Origin: an uncultured Candidatus Melainabacteria bacterium
GTDB taxonomy: Bacteria; Cyanobacteriota; Vampirovibrionia; Gastranaerophilales; Gastranaerophilaceae
NCBI GenBank assembly: GCA_934718135.1
Contig: CAKUZW010000002.1
Coordinates: 124,001 to 188,000, forward strand
Reading direction: 5' to 3'
Length of the DNA: 64,000 nt
Shown here: positions 51,700 to 60,089 of the stretch, in pieces
Numbering within the stretch: position 1 is the stretch's first letter
Layout: every line of letters begins with the position of its first letter
The notes under the pieces: model-generated
Seen by the model: the letters and a program-made list of their open reading frames with translations, nothing else
Database searches by the model: none
What the model was told of the DNA's origin: nothing
Translations under genes and position numbers: made by a program

Positions 51700-52185
51700 T
51701 TATATTCTATCCGTTGTCAATGTTGACAACGCAAGTTTGAGAGCTTCGTTTGCAAAACGTTCTTTCATTTCCTTTCGAGGAATATCAGGAGACAATTTAA
51801 CCTCTTTAATCGTCACAATTCCGTTGTATCGCATCGAAATATAAACAAGTCCAACCGGTTTTTCTTTTGTTCCGCCTGTTGGTCCTGCAATACCTGTTGT
51901 ACATAGAGCAATATCACATCCTGTAGCTTCAAATAGACCATTTGCCATTGCTTCAGCACATTCTTCACTAACAGCACCAAAATTATTCAAAATATCCCAA
52001 CTAACCCCAAGAATTTTATGTTTTGCCTCATTAGCATAAGTCACAAAATTCAATTTTACATACTCTGAACTTCCTGAAACATCTGTAAGTTTTGAACTCA
52101 AAAGCCCTCCGGTACAGGATTCTGCGGTTGCAATTGTAAGTTTATGTTCTATTAAATATTTGCCTAATTCTTCTTCCGGTGTCAT
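51700..52185 (-). CDS. pncC: Nicotinamide-nucleotide amidase (CinA C-terminal domain)
   Basis: The 161-residue protein is the stand-alone CinA C-terminal/PncC domain: LTIATAESCTGGLLSSKLTD, VTYANEAKHKILGV, GAVSEECAEAMANG and TGIAGPTGGTKEKPVGLVYI. It deamidates nicotinamide mononucleotide to nicotinate mononucleotide for NAD recycling. The CinA N-terminal domain is absent. It follows radA on the minus strand with a 15-base gap, so they are probably one operon. GAGGAAGG precedes ATG. Confidence 0.92.
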   Translation of the reverse strand: MTPEEELGKYLIEHKLTIATAESCTGGLLSSKLTDVSGSSEYVKLNFVTYANEAKHKILGVSWDILNNFGAVSEECAEAMANGLFEATGCDIALCTTGIAGPTGGTKEKPVGLVYISMRYNGIVTIKEVKLSPDIPRKEMKERFANEALKLALSTLTTDRI

Positions 52186-52200
52186 TTTGCCTTCCTCATT

Positions 52201-53568
52201 TTATGGAGTTATACAAGCTGTAATCGCGTCAATTAGCCTTTTTACAGGAACGGTTTTAATTTTATCATTTGTGATATTTCTGTTTGCATAGGGAATAATT
52301 GCTTTTTTAAACCCTGATGTAGCAGCTTCATTCAAACGTTTTTCAAGATTATTCACTGGATGAATTTCACCAGAAAGACCGATTTCTCCAATAATAACCG
52401 TTTGAGAATCGACCACAACATCTCTTGCACAAGTGGCAATAGCAAGTGCAATTCCTAAATCTGCACTTGGTTCATCCACATCAATTCCGCCCATAACGTT
52501 TACATAAACATCTTGTTTTGAGAGATTAAGACCGACTCTTTTTTCAAGAACCGCAAGAATTTGCAAGACTCTGCTTGAATCAACGCCATTAGTAACCCTT
52601 CTTGGAGACGGATATGGTGTTGTCCCGACAAGAGCCTGAATTTCAACAAGCAAAGGTCTTGTGCCTTCATTTGTAACAACAATCGCACTCCCTGGGATTG
52701 ATTCTTGAGAGCGTTCATTCAAAAACAATTCATTTGGATTTTTAACTTCAACAAGTCCCTGAGTTTGCATCTCAAAAATTCCAACTTCTGAAGTGTTTCC
52801 AAACCTGTTTTTCATAGAACGCAACATTCTATAAGATTTGTACTTATCCCCCTCAAAATAAATAACGGTGTCAACCATGTGTTCTAAAATTTTAGGACCC
52901 GCAATATTTCCGTCCTTTGTAACGTGACCGATAATTATGATTGTAATATTTTGAGTCTTTGCAATCTGCATCAAAATATTACAACACTCCCTAATTTGGG
53001 AAACACTTCCGGCAGAACTCGTTATACTTTGAGAATAAATTGCCTGAATACTATCAATAACAACGGTATCAGGATGAATTTCATCAATTTGTTGTCTTAT
53101 GGATTCCAAATTAGTTTGCGGATAAACGTAAAGATTGTCCGAATTTATGTTCAAACGATTTGCACGAAGTTTCAATTGACTTGCGGATTCTTCTGCTGAA
53201 ACATAGAGAATTTTTTGTCCGTTTTTAGCTAATTCACCGCTAGTTTGGAGCAAAATAGTTGACTTTCCAATCCCGGGATCTCCTGCAATGAGAACCAAAG
53301 AGCCTTGAACAAGTCCGCCACCTAAAATTCTATCAAACTCAGAAATATTTGTACTAACCCGAACCTCTTCTCCTATATGAATATCATTGATAAGAGAAGG
53401 TTTTGTGTCATTTTGAATACCTTGAGGTGAAATATTTTGTGGCTTAAAATTCGTTTGAATTTCTTCCGTAAAGCTTCCCCAAGAACCGCATTCGGGGCAT
53501 TTACCCAAATAACCTGCGGTTTCATAACCACAATTTTGACATATCCATTTTGATTTAACTTTTGCCAT
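52201..53568 (-). CDS. radA: DNA repair protein RadA (Sms)
   Basis: The 455-residue protein has the N-terminal zinc finger CQNCGYETAGYLGKCPECGS, the Walker A GDPGIGKSTILLQT near residue 94, Walker B VVIDSIQAIYS, the RadA-specific KNRFG motif (MLRSMKNRFGNTSEVG), and the C-terminal Lon-like domain (GGIDVDEPSADLGIALAIAT). It is a RecA-like branch migration motor in recombination. Its TATAAT ends six bases before ATG and there is no ribosome site. Confidence 0.97.
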   Translation of the reverse strand: MAKVKSKWICQNCGYETAGYLGKCPECGSWGSFTEEIQTNFKPQNISPQGIQNDTKPSLINDIHIGEEVRVSTNISEFDRILGGGLVQGSLVLIAGDPGIGKSTILLQTSGELAKNGQKILYVSAEESASQLKLRANRLNINSDNLYVYPQTNLESIRQQIDEIHPDTVVIDSIQAIYSQSITSSAGSVSQIRECCNILMQIAKTQNITIIIIGHVTKDGNIAGPKILEHMVDTVIYFEGDKYKSYRMLRSMKNRFGNTSEVGIFEMQTQGLVEVKNPNELFLNERSQESIPGSAIVVTNEGTRPLLVEIQALVGTTPYPSPRRVTNGVDSSRVLQILAVLEKRVGLNLSKQDVYVNVMGGIDVDEPSADLGIALAIATCARDVVVDSQTVIIGEIGLSGEIHPVNNLEKRLNEAATSGFKKAIIPYANRNITNDKIKTVPVKRLIDAITACITP

Positions 53569-53603
53569 ATAGGAATTATATTCCCTTTAACGTTAGCGGT
53601 CAA
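53569..53603 (-). promoter_or_regulatory. radA promoter, leaderless type
   Basis: On the minus strand TTGACC (53603-53598) and TATAAT (53580-53575) are 17 bases apart; the -10 ends six bases before ATG 53568. Confidence 0.75.
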
Positions 53604-53620
53604 GGAGATGTTTTTTGAGT

Positions 53621-53656
53621 GATAAAAAATAATGTTGGAGCAAAAGCTCCAACATT
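53621..53656 (-). terminator. Intrinsic terminator of the 53659 gene
   Basis: On the minus strand AATGTTGGAGC (53656-53646) pairs with GCTCCAACATT (53641-53631) around TTTT and is followed by ATTTTTTATC. Confidence 0.85.
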
Positions 53657-53658
53657 AA

Positions 53659-54009
53659 CTAATCATTTAAAGTTAACTTTTCAAAACCTTTTGTGACTGC
53701 ATTCTGAATAGCAATACATATATCACTAAACGAATTACTTTCTGGAATAATAAAACCTTGAGCAAAGCCATATTTATCCACAGAAGATGTTTTTATAAAA
53801 GCTCCTCTTGGCTCAAAACCATCTAAAGAATTTAATGGTTCAACAGTTCTAATCACGTCAGTATTAATAATAAGATCTTTAGTTTCTAATTTTAATTCTC
53901 TTCCCAAACAGTTGCTAACTTTATATCTATTTTTATGCTTAAAATTTGAAAAATGAATAAAGCCATTAAAATTTGGTGAAATTGGTGCATTTGTTCTATT
54001 TACTTGCAT
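53659..54009 (-). CDS. Small unknown protein with N-terminal PNFNG motif
   Basis: The 116-residue protein starts MQVNRTNAPISPNFNGFIHF, the short N-terminal pattern shared with other unknown proteins in this window. The remainder is a small alpha/beta domain (IRTVEPLNSLDGFEPRGAFI) without membrane segments. GGAG precedes ATG, and the gene is last before a strong terminator. The function is unknown. Confidence 0.65.
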   Translation of the reverse strand: MQVNRTNAPISPNFNGFIHFSNFKHKNRYKVSNCLGRELKLETKDLIINTDVIRTVEPLNSLDGFEPRGAFIKTSSVDKYGFAQGFIIPESNSFSDICIAIQNAVTKGFEKLTLND

Positions 54010-54034
54010 ATATAATTATTTCTCCTTTTTTTAC

Positions 54035-55132
54035 TTACTTTCTTCCTGTTTTATTAAGTGTTTCGACATCACTAACTTTCATCGCATAATATGGAGTTAT
54101 TTGACCTTTTTCAACCAAGAATAAAACAAAATCATCAATAAAATAGAATTGACGTCCCATATCCTCAGGCATTAAAGATGTCATTCTAACCATCATTGCT
54201 GCTTCACTTTTTAATTTTACACCTTCGTTGTTCATTTTAAAATCAACAGTTTCGATAGTTTTATCTATTTGGAAGTTTGTTCTTTTGATTTCACGACCTT
54301 CTACATCAGGAAAACTTGTTTCTTGGTAAAGATTAATCTCAGGAACCATCAATTCATCTTTTTTCTCAAACTTTTTGTTCCCTTTGTATTTTGAAGTTTT
54401 TTGAGTTATATCAGCATAATATTTGTCAAAAGTTTTATCTTCATCAGTTTTATATAAAATCACTTCATCTTTATCTTTTGTCAAAAGTTTTACGGCAAAA
54501 TCAGAATCGTTATTGTAGAATAACACGTTTACATTTTTATATAATTTTTTGTTACTTCTATCGTTAATTCCGAAATATTTCACAAGAGTCGGATTGTTAC
54601 CGAATTGTGCATCTTGCAATTTGTCAAATGCTTGCAAGAATTGGAAATCTTTTTTCAACATTGCATAAATAAACAATTTGTTTTTATCTTTTGAAAAATT
54701 AAAAGAATCAAGAATATCACTGGTTTCGTTAAATTTTTCTTTAATTCCCTTTTCGATTTCTTTCTTCAATTCAGGACAAACTTTTCCATATTTTGTATAG
54801 TATGATTTTTCAGAAATATTTGTTTTTTTGAAAGCTTGTTTATTCAATTCTTTTAACATTTTTGGATTTTCACCAACAAATCTAACAGGCCCATAAACAA
54901 TATGATCCATAAGTTCATTCCACACGATTTGGAATGTTCCAACCCAAATTCTGTTTTGAGCTTGGCTTTCTTGGTTCATAGTTGCAAGAACTTCAATATC
55001 AGGAACTTTAGTTTCTGTTTGTTCAACAACCGGTGTCGGTTCTTCAACTTTCTTTTCATGAGCAATCACGTTGGGAACAATTCCAACCAATGTTGCAAAT
55101 AATATTGCAAGCGAGATGTAAAGTTTTTTCAT
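54035..55132 (-). CDS. Secreted unknown protein, possibly distantly serpin-like
   Basis: The 365-residue protein has a signal peptide (LYISLAILFATLVGIVPNVI, cleavage after AHE region) and a Glu/Pro/Thr linker. Its C-terminal 60 residues (VDFKMNNEGVKLKSEAAMM, then FYFIDDFVLFLVEKGQI and MKVSDVETL) run in the order of a serpin hinge and C-terminal strands (NEEG..A..A and PFLFxI...G). The N-terminal part gives FQIVWNELMDHIV. The similarity is weak and could be misleading. It follows the 55136 gene closely on the minus strand. Confidence 0.55.
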   Translation of the reverse strand: MKKLYISLAILFATLVGIVPNVIAHEKKVEEPTPVVEQTETKVPDIEVLATMNQESQAQNRIWVGTFQIVWNELMDHIVYGPVRFVGENPKMLKELNKQAFKKTNISEKSYYTKYGKVCPELKKEIEKGIKEKFNETSDILDSFNFSKDKNKLFIYAMLKKDFQFLQAFDKLQDAQFGNNPTLVKYFGINDRSNKKLYKNVNVLFYNNDSDFAVKLLTKDKDEVILYKTDEDKTFDKYYADITQKTSKYKGNKKFEKKDELMVPEINLYQETSFPDVEGREIKRTNFQIDKTIETVDFKMNNEGVKLKSEAAMMVRMTSLMPEDMGRQFYFIDDFVLFLVEKGQITPYYAMKVSDVETLNKTGRK

Positions 55133-55135
55133 TAT

Positions 55136-55522
55136 TTATTTTCTCCTTTTCAAACCTATATTCAGCGATTTCCAAAAACCTTTGAAAAATCCTTGCGGGG
55201 TATTTTTGTGCAATATCGGAGCTGAATCATAATATTTTTTATAATTCGCTATGATATTTTCGGGCAAATCTTCCCCACGCTCTAAAATATACGACAAAAA
55301 TTCTATATAGTCATCCTGTTCTTCTTTATAAAGAGCATCACGAAGTCTTAAATCTTCATCAGCTTCATAATGAATAAGTGCGTGATATGCCGCAATTAAG
55401 CTTTCATCTTCTGTATCTTTAGGGTACAAAAGCATAGCCTGTTTAACACTAAGCTCCCCTATCCGCACTCTTCTCAGCAAATTGGATACAGCAATTCTAT
55501 CATTTATATTATTTTGGGGCAT
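55136..55522 (-). CDS. Small helical protein, unknown
   Basis: The 128-residue protein is helical and charged (AVSNLLRRVRIGELSVKQAM; DEDLRLRDALYKEEQDDYIE) with a basic tail (KSLNIGLKRRK). No membrane segment or known domain is seen. It lies two bases after the BlaI-type regulator and three before the secreted 54035 gene, so it belongs to that operon. Confidence 0.65.
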   Translation of the reverse strand: MPQNNINDRIAVSNLLRRVRIGELSVKQAMLLYPKDTEDESLIAAYHALIHYEADEDLRLRDALYKEEQDDYIEFLSYILERGEDLPENIIANYKKYYDSAPILHKNTPQGFFKGFWKSLNIGLKRRK

Positions 55523-55524
55523 AA

Positions 55525-55869
55525 CTATTTTACTAGCATTTCAACCATTTCACGTTCTACAAAATGCATCATTTCTGCATAATTTCCATCGAAGAAATTA
55601 TCAGTAAATTCTTTTAGCATATCAAGAGCCATTTCTCTTTTATCCATTGTTGCTTTGTAGAAAAACTTTTTCCCAACCTTGTAACGAACCAAAATACTCT
55701 TAGATACCAATCTGTCCATTACAGTTTTGATTGTAGTGTAAGCTCTATCTATTCCATTGTTTGACAACTCGTCAACAATATCTTGAATAGCAATATCTCT
55801 ATCTTCATTAATTGAAGTTAAATTCCAAAATGTGTTCAAAATTTCAATTTCTAAAGATCCGCAAACCAT
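55525..55869 (-). CDS. BlaI/MecI/CopY-family repressor
   Basis: The 114-residue protein has the winged helix of penicillinase-type repressors (ILNTFWNLTSINEDRDIAIQ; RAYTTIKTVMDRLVSKSILV with recognition helix AYTTIKTVMDRL) and a short dimerisation helix. It is the first gene of an operon with two unknown genes. No BlaR1-type sensor protease is nearby, so the inducer is unknown. It may control its own operon through the direct repeats upstream. Confidence 0.88.
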   Translation of the reverse strand: MVCGSLEIEILNTFWNLTSINEDRDIAIQDIVDELSNNGIDRAYTTIKTVMDRLVSKSILVRYKVGKKFFYKATMDKREMALDMLKEFTDNFFDGNYAEMMHFVEREMVEMLVK

Positions 55870-55880
55870 GTTTTCCTCCT

Positions 55881-55910
55881 ACATTACTATACTATTACTA
55901 TAATTGTAAT
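55881..55910 (-). promoter_or_regulatory. Candidate repressor operator (direct repeats)
   Basis: ATTACTATA occurs twice, 11 bases apart (55883-55891 and 55894-55902), within ACATTACTATACTATTACT and followed by AATTGTAAT. TACA and TGTA half-site-like ends flank the block. It lies directly before the BlaI-type gene's ribosome site. Confidence 0.4.
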
Positions 55911-55961
55911 ATAAAACCAAATTTTTACAAGTACCTAAATGTAAATTTTACAAAAATTTTA

Positions 55962-57122
55962 CTAAAAATCCATATTCATAAAATCTTCTTCTTTTTTAAA
56001 ATCCTTTTTGGTTGTTCTTAATTTTTCATTCTTTTTCTTTACTTTTTGGGGCATATTTCTGTATGCATTGTCTAGTGAAATTTTTGTAATCACTTCACTG
56101 GTTTTTCTATCATAAAATGTCAACCAAAATTTACGATTTATATTATCAACAGAAAATGATACATTAGCAATCAATTTATCACCGGGTTTGATTTGTTTGA
56201 ACATCAATTTTGTATCCCCAAAGATTGACGGACTGAATTTTGCATTATAATCATTCACTAAAACCATATCAAAACCTGACAAAGTTTTGTCTGACATATT
56301 GGAAATCAAAACAGTCAAAGTGATTGTATTAACCTCTCCAAACGGATCTTTTTCATGTTTTATATTATTGATATTAATTGTCAAACCGTCATAATGAACT
56401 TCTTCTTGTTTTAAAGCTTCCTCTTTATAAACAGGCAAGTCAACTTTTGTATTTATTTTGACTTTTATTTCATCCCCGGGAGCAATAAGAACGTGATTTC
56501 CTTTTCTTATAAGAGCAATCCCAAGACCTGCAACTCCACCTAACGCTGCACCACCGGCTAGTGTATAACCTTGAGAGGCAATAGCTGCTTCAAGTCCTAA
56601 CCAATTAAGAGCCACTAAACCTCCAACAGCTCCGCCTGCAACGGTACAACCTACATCTTGAGCCGCAATTTTAGCACCTGCCGCAATCGGATGAAGTTTT
56701 GTTGTCATTTTGCCTTCAATTGGAATTTCTCTCCCATCAGGTGTAACCAAATAGTCAAAAGACAAAGTTAAAGAACCTTCTCGTCCTAATCTTCCCGGTT
56801 CTGTTGTATTATCCAACCTGCCATGAGCAACGGTTCCTTTTGGGATAATTACCCCTTTATCACCATAAACATCAGAGGTAACTTCTGCAAAAAATTCATC
56901 CCCTTCAACAGAAATTGAAGAATCTAAAACTTGCGAAACAGTCATATTTATGACGTCATGCCTGTCAAGAGACTCAATTTTTCCGGTAAAAATATCGTCC
57001 TGAGGTTTTTGATAATTATCATTTTCAACAACAGAACCCTGCAACGGTTCAGTTGCTTGTACTATCGGGATGTTTCCCAATAACATCATTATTATTAATA
57101 TAAAGCTCAATATTTTTTTCAT
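55962..57122 (-). CDS. Secreted protein with TrbI/VirB10-like segment and glycine-zipper
   Basis: The 386-residue protein has a signal peptide (SFILIIMMLLGNIPIVQA). Residues about 60-140 (FAEVTSDVYGDKGVIIPKGT, VAHGRL, LSFDYLVTPDGREIPIEG) resemble the small beta-barrel of VirB10/TrbI-type proteins and a segment of the SLH protein at 37-39 kb. A Gly/Ala-rich hydrophobic patch (AGGAALGGVAGLGIALI) follows, then an immunoglobulin-like C-terminal domain and a Lys-rich tail. It is probably an envelope protein. The promoter is of leaderless type. Confidence 0.65.
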   Translation of the reverse strand: MKKILSFILIIMMLLGNIPIVQATEPLQGSVVENDNYQKPQDDIFTGKIESLDRHDVINMTVSQVLDSSISVEGDEFFAEVTSDVYGDKGVIIPKGTVAHGRLDNTTEPGRLGREGSLTLSFDYLVTPDGREIPIEGKMTTKLHPIAAGAKIAAQDVGCTVAGGAVGGLVALNWLGLEAAIASQGYTLAGGAALGGVAGLGIALIRKGNHVLIAPGDEIKVKINTKVDLPVYKEEALKQEEVHYDGLTININNIKHEKDPFGEVNTITLTVLISNMSDKTLSGFDMVLVNDYNAKFSPSIFGDTKLMFKQIKPGDKLIANVSFSVDNINRKFWLTFYDRKTSEVITKISLDNAYRNMPQKVKKKNEKLRTTKKDFKKEEDFMNMDF

Positions 57123-57157
57123 AACTTTATTATACTCATTAGTTTTTATTTCATCAA
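57123..57157 (-). promoter_or_regulatory. Leaderless-type promoter of the 57122 gene
   Basis: On the minus strand TTGATG (57157-57152) and TATAAT (57134-57129) are 17 bases apart; the -10 ends six bases before ATG 57122 and no ribosome site is present. Confidence 0.75.
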
Positions 57158-57167
57158 ATTATTGAGA

Positions 57168-58733
57168 TTAATTTTTCTGATCATCAACTTCTTGTGCCAT
57201 CTCTTCAATAAAATTATTGATTTTTGCAGGTTCAAAACATGAGCATGAATTCCAAATCAATGTTGGAGTCGGTTCGCTCAACCTTGGACTAGGATAATCA
57301 TTATGGCATCTGCCTTTTAGCATATTTGTTGAACCGTCAACACTAGATGTAAAATTAGCACAACAGCTACAAATTTTTAAAATTAAACCATAATCTTCCA
57401 TTTTTGACTTTAATTGTTGCAAAGCATCAATCATTCTCAAATGAGAAGAAGTTGTATATTTTTTATTTTTATAGATAAATCTTATCTTTGACAGTCCGCT
57501 TTCTGTTGAAATAAATTCCAACTTACAGTTTCTATCGCCATGCTTTGTTTGAACTTGAACATCAATTGACAACTTATCAGTTTCCCTATCAGTATTTGCC
57601 CCCAGTTTTTTGAGAATATAACGAATTGGCGGGAAATTTTTGATAATGTGACAAATTGAATAAATCGGATACAAAAGAAGAACTAGAGTTTCTTTCGTAT
57701 TCAATTTTGCATTAACAAGACTCAATCCAAATACTGCAAGAGTCACAACAGCACTGAAAATTACAACATTACATTTTACAATAAACGGGTATTGGTATGA
57801 AAATGAAATTAACAATGCATAAGCCAAAATTATCAACCAACAATTCGGGTTTAATAAAGAACAAATGTGTTCAATAAACGTAAAATTGATTGTTTTCAAG
57901 TTTTTGAAATTGTTTTTTAATAATTTAAATCTCTTAGTTAGTCTTGGCTTTTTGAATGAGCAATCCTGACCCAAAATGTAAGATTGAATATTTGGGTTAT
58001 AAACACATTTATGCCCAATTTGAGATAACAACAGGCTAAACTCTAATTCTGAATTGATATCCTTAAAGTTGATTTGATCAGTTTCATCAAGAACAGATTT
58101 TTTTATAATAAAAAGTCCTGAATCAATGTTTGTTGCAAGTCCCAAAAGAGAACGAGCTTGTTTAAAGAAATTTGCCTGATATTTTTTATAAACAGCTTTA
58201 ATTCTATCAACAATATCAAGATTTTCTCTATTGATATTTATTTCACCTGTTACAGCACCATATTTTTTCAATGCTACATTCGCTAAAGTTAGGAAATTAG
58301 GTTCAATTTTTCGAGTTCCATCAATAAAAACGTAAGCATCAATTGTTTCATCTTTTTTCAACTCATCAAGTAACATAGAAACAGCTTCATGTTTGCCCAA
58401 TGTTCCAACATCTTGAATATTCATTACGTGAACAAAATTATCTCGTTCGAAAATCTTTTCAGATCCGTCATTGCAATCATCAAGAACCGCATAAACTCTA
58501 AAATTAGCAAGAGGATAATCCTGCATTTTTAATTCTTGCACCAATTCTTCCAAACATTCTTTATGGTTGTGACTGTAAATTACAACCGCAAAATTATGTT
58601 TGAAATCATCATACATTGAATACTTCTTTTCGATAACAAACGGTTTATCTTTCAAGTTTCGAATTGAAAGAATCAACATATACAATGTATAAATAACCAG
58701 ATATAAATAAATTAGAGTTAATAAAAATTCCAT
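57168..58733 (-). CDS. Membrane glycosyltransferase, family 2, with Cys-rich C-terminus
   Basis: The 521-residue protein has an N-terminal membrane helix, a GT-A domain (FAVVIYSHNHKECLEELVQE; VYAVLDDCNDGSEKIF; YVFIDGTRKIEPNFLTLANV; VTGEINI), then three or more membrane helices near 300-370, as in cellulose-synthase-like processive or polysaccharide transferases. An unusual C-terminal domain of about 130 residues carries ICSCCANF, GRCHNDYP and NSCSCFEP, a cysteine cluster that could bind zinc. The DxD-like VFIDG is present. The sugar and acceptor are unknown. GAGGA precedes ATG. Confidence 0.82.
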   Translation of the reverse strand: MEFLLTLIYLYLVIYTLYMLILSIRNLKDKPFVIEKKYSMYDDFKHNFAVVIYSHNHKECLEELVQELKMQDYPLANFRVYAVLDDCNDGSEKIFERDNFVHVMNIQDVGTLGKHEAVSMLLDELKKDETIDAYVFIDGTRKIEPNFLTLANVALKKYGAVTGEININRENLDIVDRIKAVYKKYQANFFKQARSLLGLATNIDSGLFIIKKSVLDETDQINFKDINSELEFSLLLSQIGHKCVYNPNIQSYILGQDCSFKKPRLTKRFKLLKNNFKNLKTINFTFIEHICSLLNPNCWLIILAYALLISFSYQYPFIVKCNVVIFSAVVTLAVFGLSLVNAKLNTKETLVLLLYPIYSICHIIKNFPPIRYILKKLGANTDRETDKLSIDVQVQTKHGDRNCKLEFISTESGLSKIRFIYKNKKYTTSSHLRMIDALQQLKSKMEDYGLILKICSCCANFTSSVDGSTNMLKGRCHNDYPSPRLSEPTPTLIWNSCSCFEPAKINNFIEEMAQEVDDQKN

Positions 58734-58788
58734 AATTTGTTCCTCGTTTACTTTATAGTAGTAAAAAGTTAAATAAAATTCAAACTAT

Positions 58789-59373
58789 TTAGATATCAAT
58801 CTTTATAGCACCTTGTCTAAAAATCCTCAATTCATTATTCATAACACCCACAACTGTTGACTCTAAACCCTTTGCACAGTAGCCATAATCCTCTATTACC
58901 AAATCCGCAAGACCTGACATATTTTCCAGGGCTTGAGCATAAGTTTTGGCAGATGGTTGATGAGAAAGATTTGCACTGGTTGTTGCAAGGACATGCCCAG
59001 GAATAATTTCACAAATTTCTTTAAATACCTCATTATCAGGCACCCTAATTCCAACAGTCGGCATATTAGAGGTTATATAATCAGGAGTGTTTTCATTTTT
59101 GTCAGTAACAATTGTCAATGCACCGGGGAAGTATTTTTTTATGAGAATTTGACCAGCTTTAGGAATAGGTTTGACATAATTCAAAAGGTTATAAATCTCA
59201 TTAGACATTAATATTAATGGTTTTTGAGCTTCTCTTTTTTTAATTTCATAAATCTTTTTAACGGCTTTTTCGTTGTTTGGCAAACACCCAAGCCCCCAAA
59301 CCGTATCGGTTACATAAGCTATTACACCGCCATTATTTAAAACATTTATAATCTCATCTTTATTTTTAAGCAT
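58789..59373 (-). CDS. tsaC: Threonylcarbamoyl-AMP synthase (Sua5/YciO/YrdC family)
   Basis: I start at ATG 59373 (MLKNKDEIINVLNNGGVIAY), which has GAGG seven bases upstream; the frame reaching 59433 adds an unsupported N-terminus. The ~194-residue protein shows YVTDTVWGLGCLPNNEKAVK, EIKKREAQKPLILM, FPGALTIV, VGIRVPDN and TSANLSHQPSAKT, all YrdC hallmarks. It makes threonylcarbamoyl-AMP for the t6A37 tRNA modification. It is a single gene. Confidence 0.92.
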   Translation of the reverse strand: MLKNKDEIINVLNNGGVIAYVTDTVWGLGCLPNNEKAVKKIYEIKKREAQKPLILMSNEIYNLLNYVKPIPKAGQILIKKYFPGALTIVTDKNENTPDYITSNMPTVGIRVPDNEVFKEICEIIPGHVLATTSANLSHQPSAKTYAQALENMSGLADLVIEDYGYCAKGLESTVVGVMNNELRIFRQGAIKIDI

Positions 59374-59458
59374 ACATTCCTCGCTATTTTTATAATGTAA
59401 TTTTAGCACGTAAAATATATTTGCCATGGGCAATATGGTGGAGTTTTTCGGATTTTTC

Positions 59459-59489
59459 TTGACATTTTTGAAAACATTATTATTATAAA
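59459..59489 (+). promoter_or_regulatory. Promoter of the EF-hand gene
   Basis: TTGACA (59459-59464) is followed by TTATAAA at 59483-59489 (spacing 18-19), with an AAGGA ribosome site before ATG 59525. Confidence 0.5.
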
Positions 59490-59524
59490 GATAAGATAGG
59501 TAGAAATTAAAAAGGATTTATATT

Positions 59525-60088
59525 ATGACACTAGGTTCAGGAGCTTCAATTATATCAAATATTTCTTCAGGATTGTCAAACACTTATTCATATTTGGCAT
59601 CTTTATATCCTGAGGACGGTGTTACATACAAAAATATCACCGCAGCAAAAAATGATACTACTAATTATTTAACACTAAATCAATCTTTTGCATCTTATTT
59701 GCAAAATAATTTTTCAACCCTCGATAAAGACGGGGACGGAAAAATTAGTGCGAAAGAAATGGATAATTTGACTAACACAATTTCACGTTCAGGTGTTTCA
59801 AGAAACGAACTTTCTCAACTTGCCGCAAGCGGAGCTTATTCAAGCGAAATGGTAAGTAAAATTCTAGAAAACTTTGACGATATTGATACAAACCACGATG
59901 GAAGAGTAACCAGTGCTGAAATTGCAAGTTACACATATTCTTGTAACAAACAAGAAATGATTGATGAAGATAATTATAAAAAAGCTACTAATATGTCATT
60001 GTTTTACGGAGATGACAATGCTTCAGAACCTTCAACATATAGCATTTTGAGCTACAAATATAAGAACTTCACAAATAGTTCTTCATAA
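59525..60088 (+). CDS. EF-hand calcium-binding protein
   Basis: The 187-residue protein has two canonical EF-hand loops, DKDGDGKISAKE at 67-78 and DTNHDGRVTSAE at 121-132, in helical context. The N-terminus is Ser/Gly-rich (TLGSGASIISNISSGLSNTY) without a signal peptide, which recalls proteins exported through other routes. It may buffer or sense calcium. It converges with mnmE with one base between stops. Confidence 0.85.
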   Translation: MTLGSGASIISNISSGLSNTYSYLASLYPEDGVTYKNITAAKNDTTNYLTLNQSFASYLQNNFSTLDKDGDGKISAKEMDNLTNTISRSGVSRNELSQLAASGAYSSEMVSKILENFDDIDTNHDGRVTSAEIASYTYSCNKQEMIDEDNYKKATNMSLFYGDDNASEPSTYSILSYKYKNFTNSSS

Positions 60089-60089
60089 C

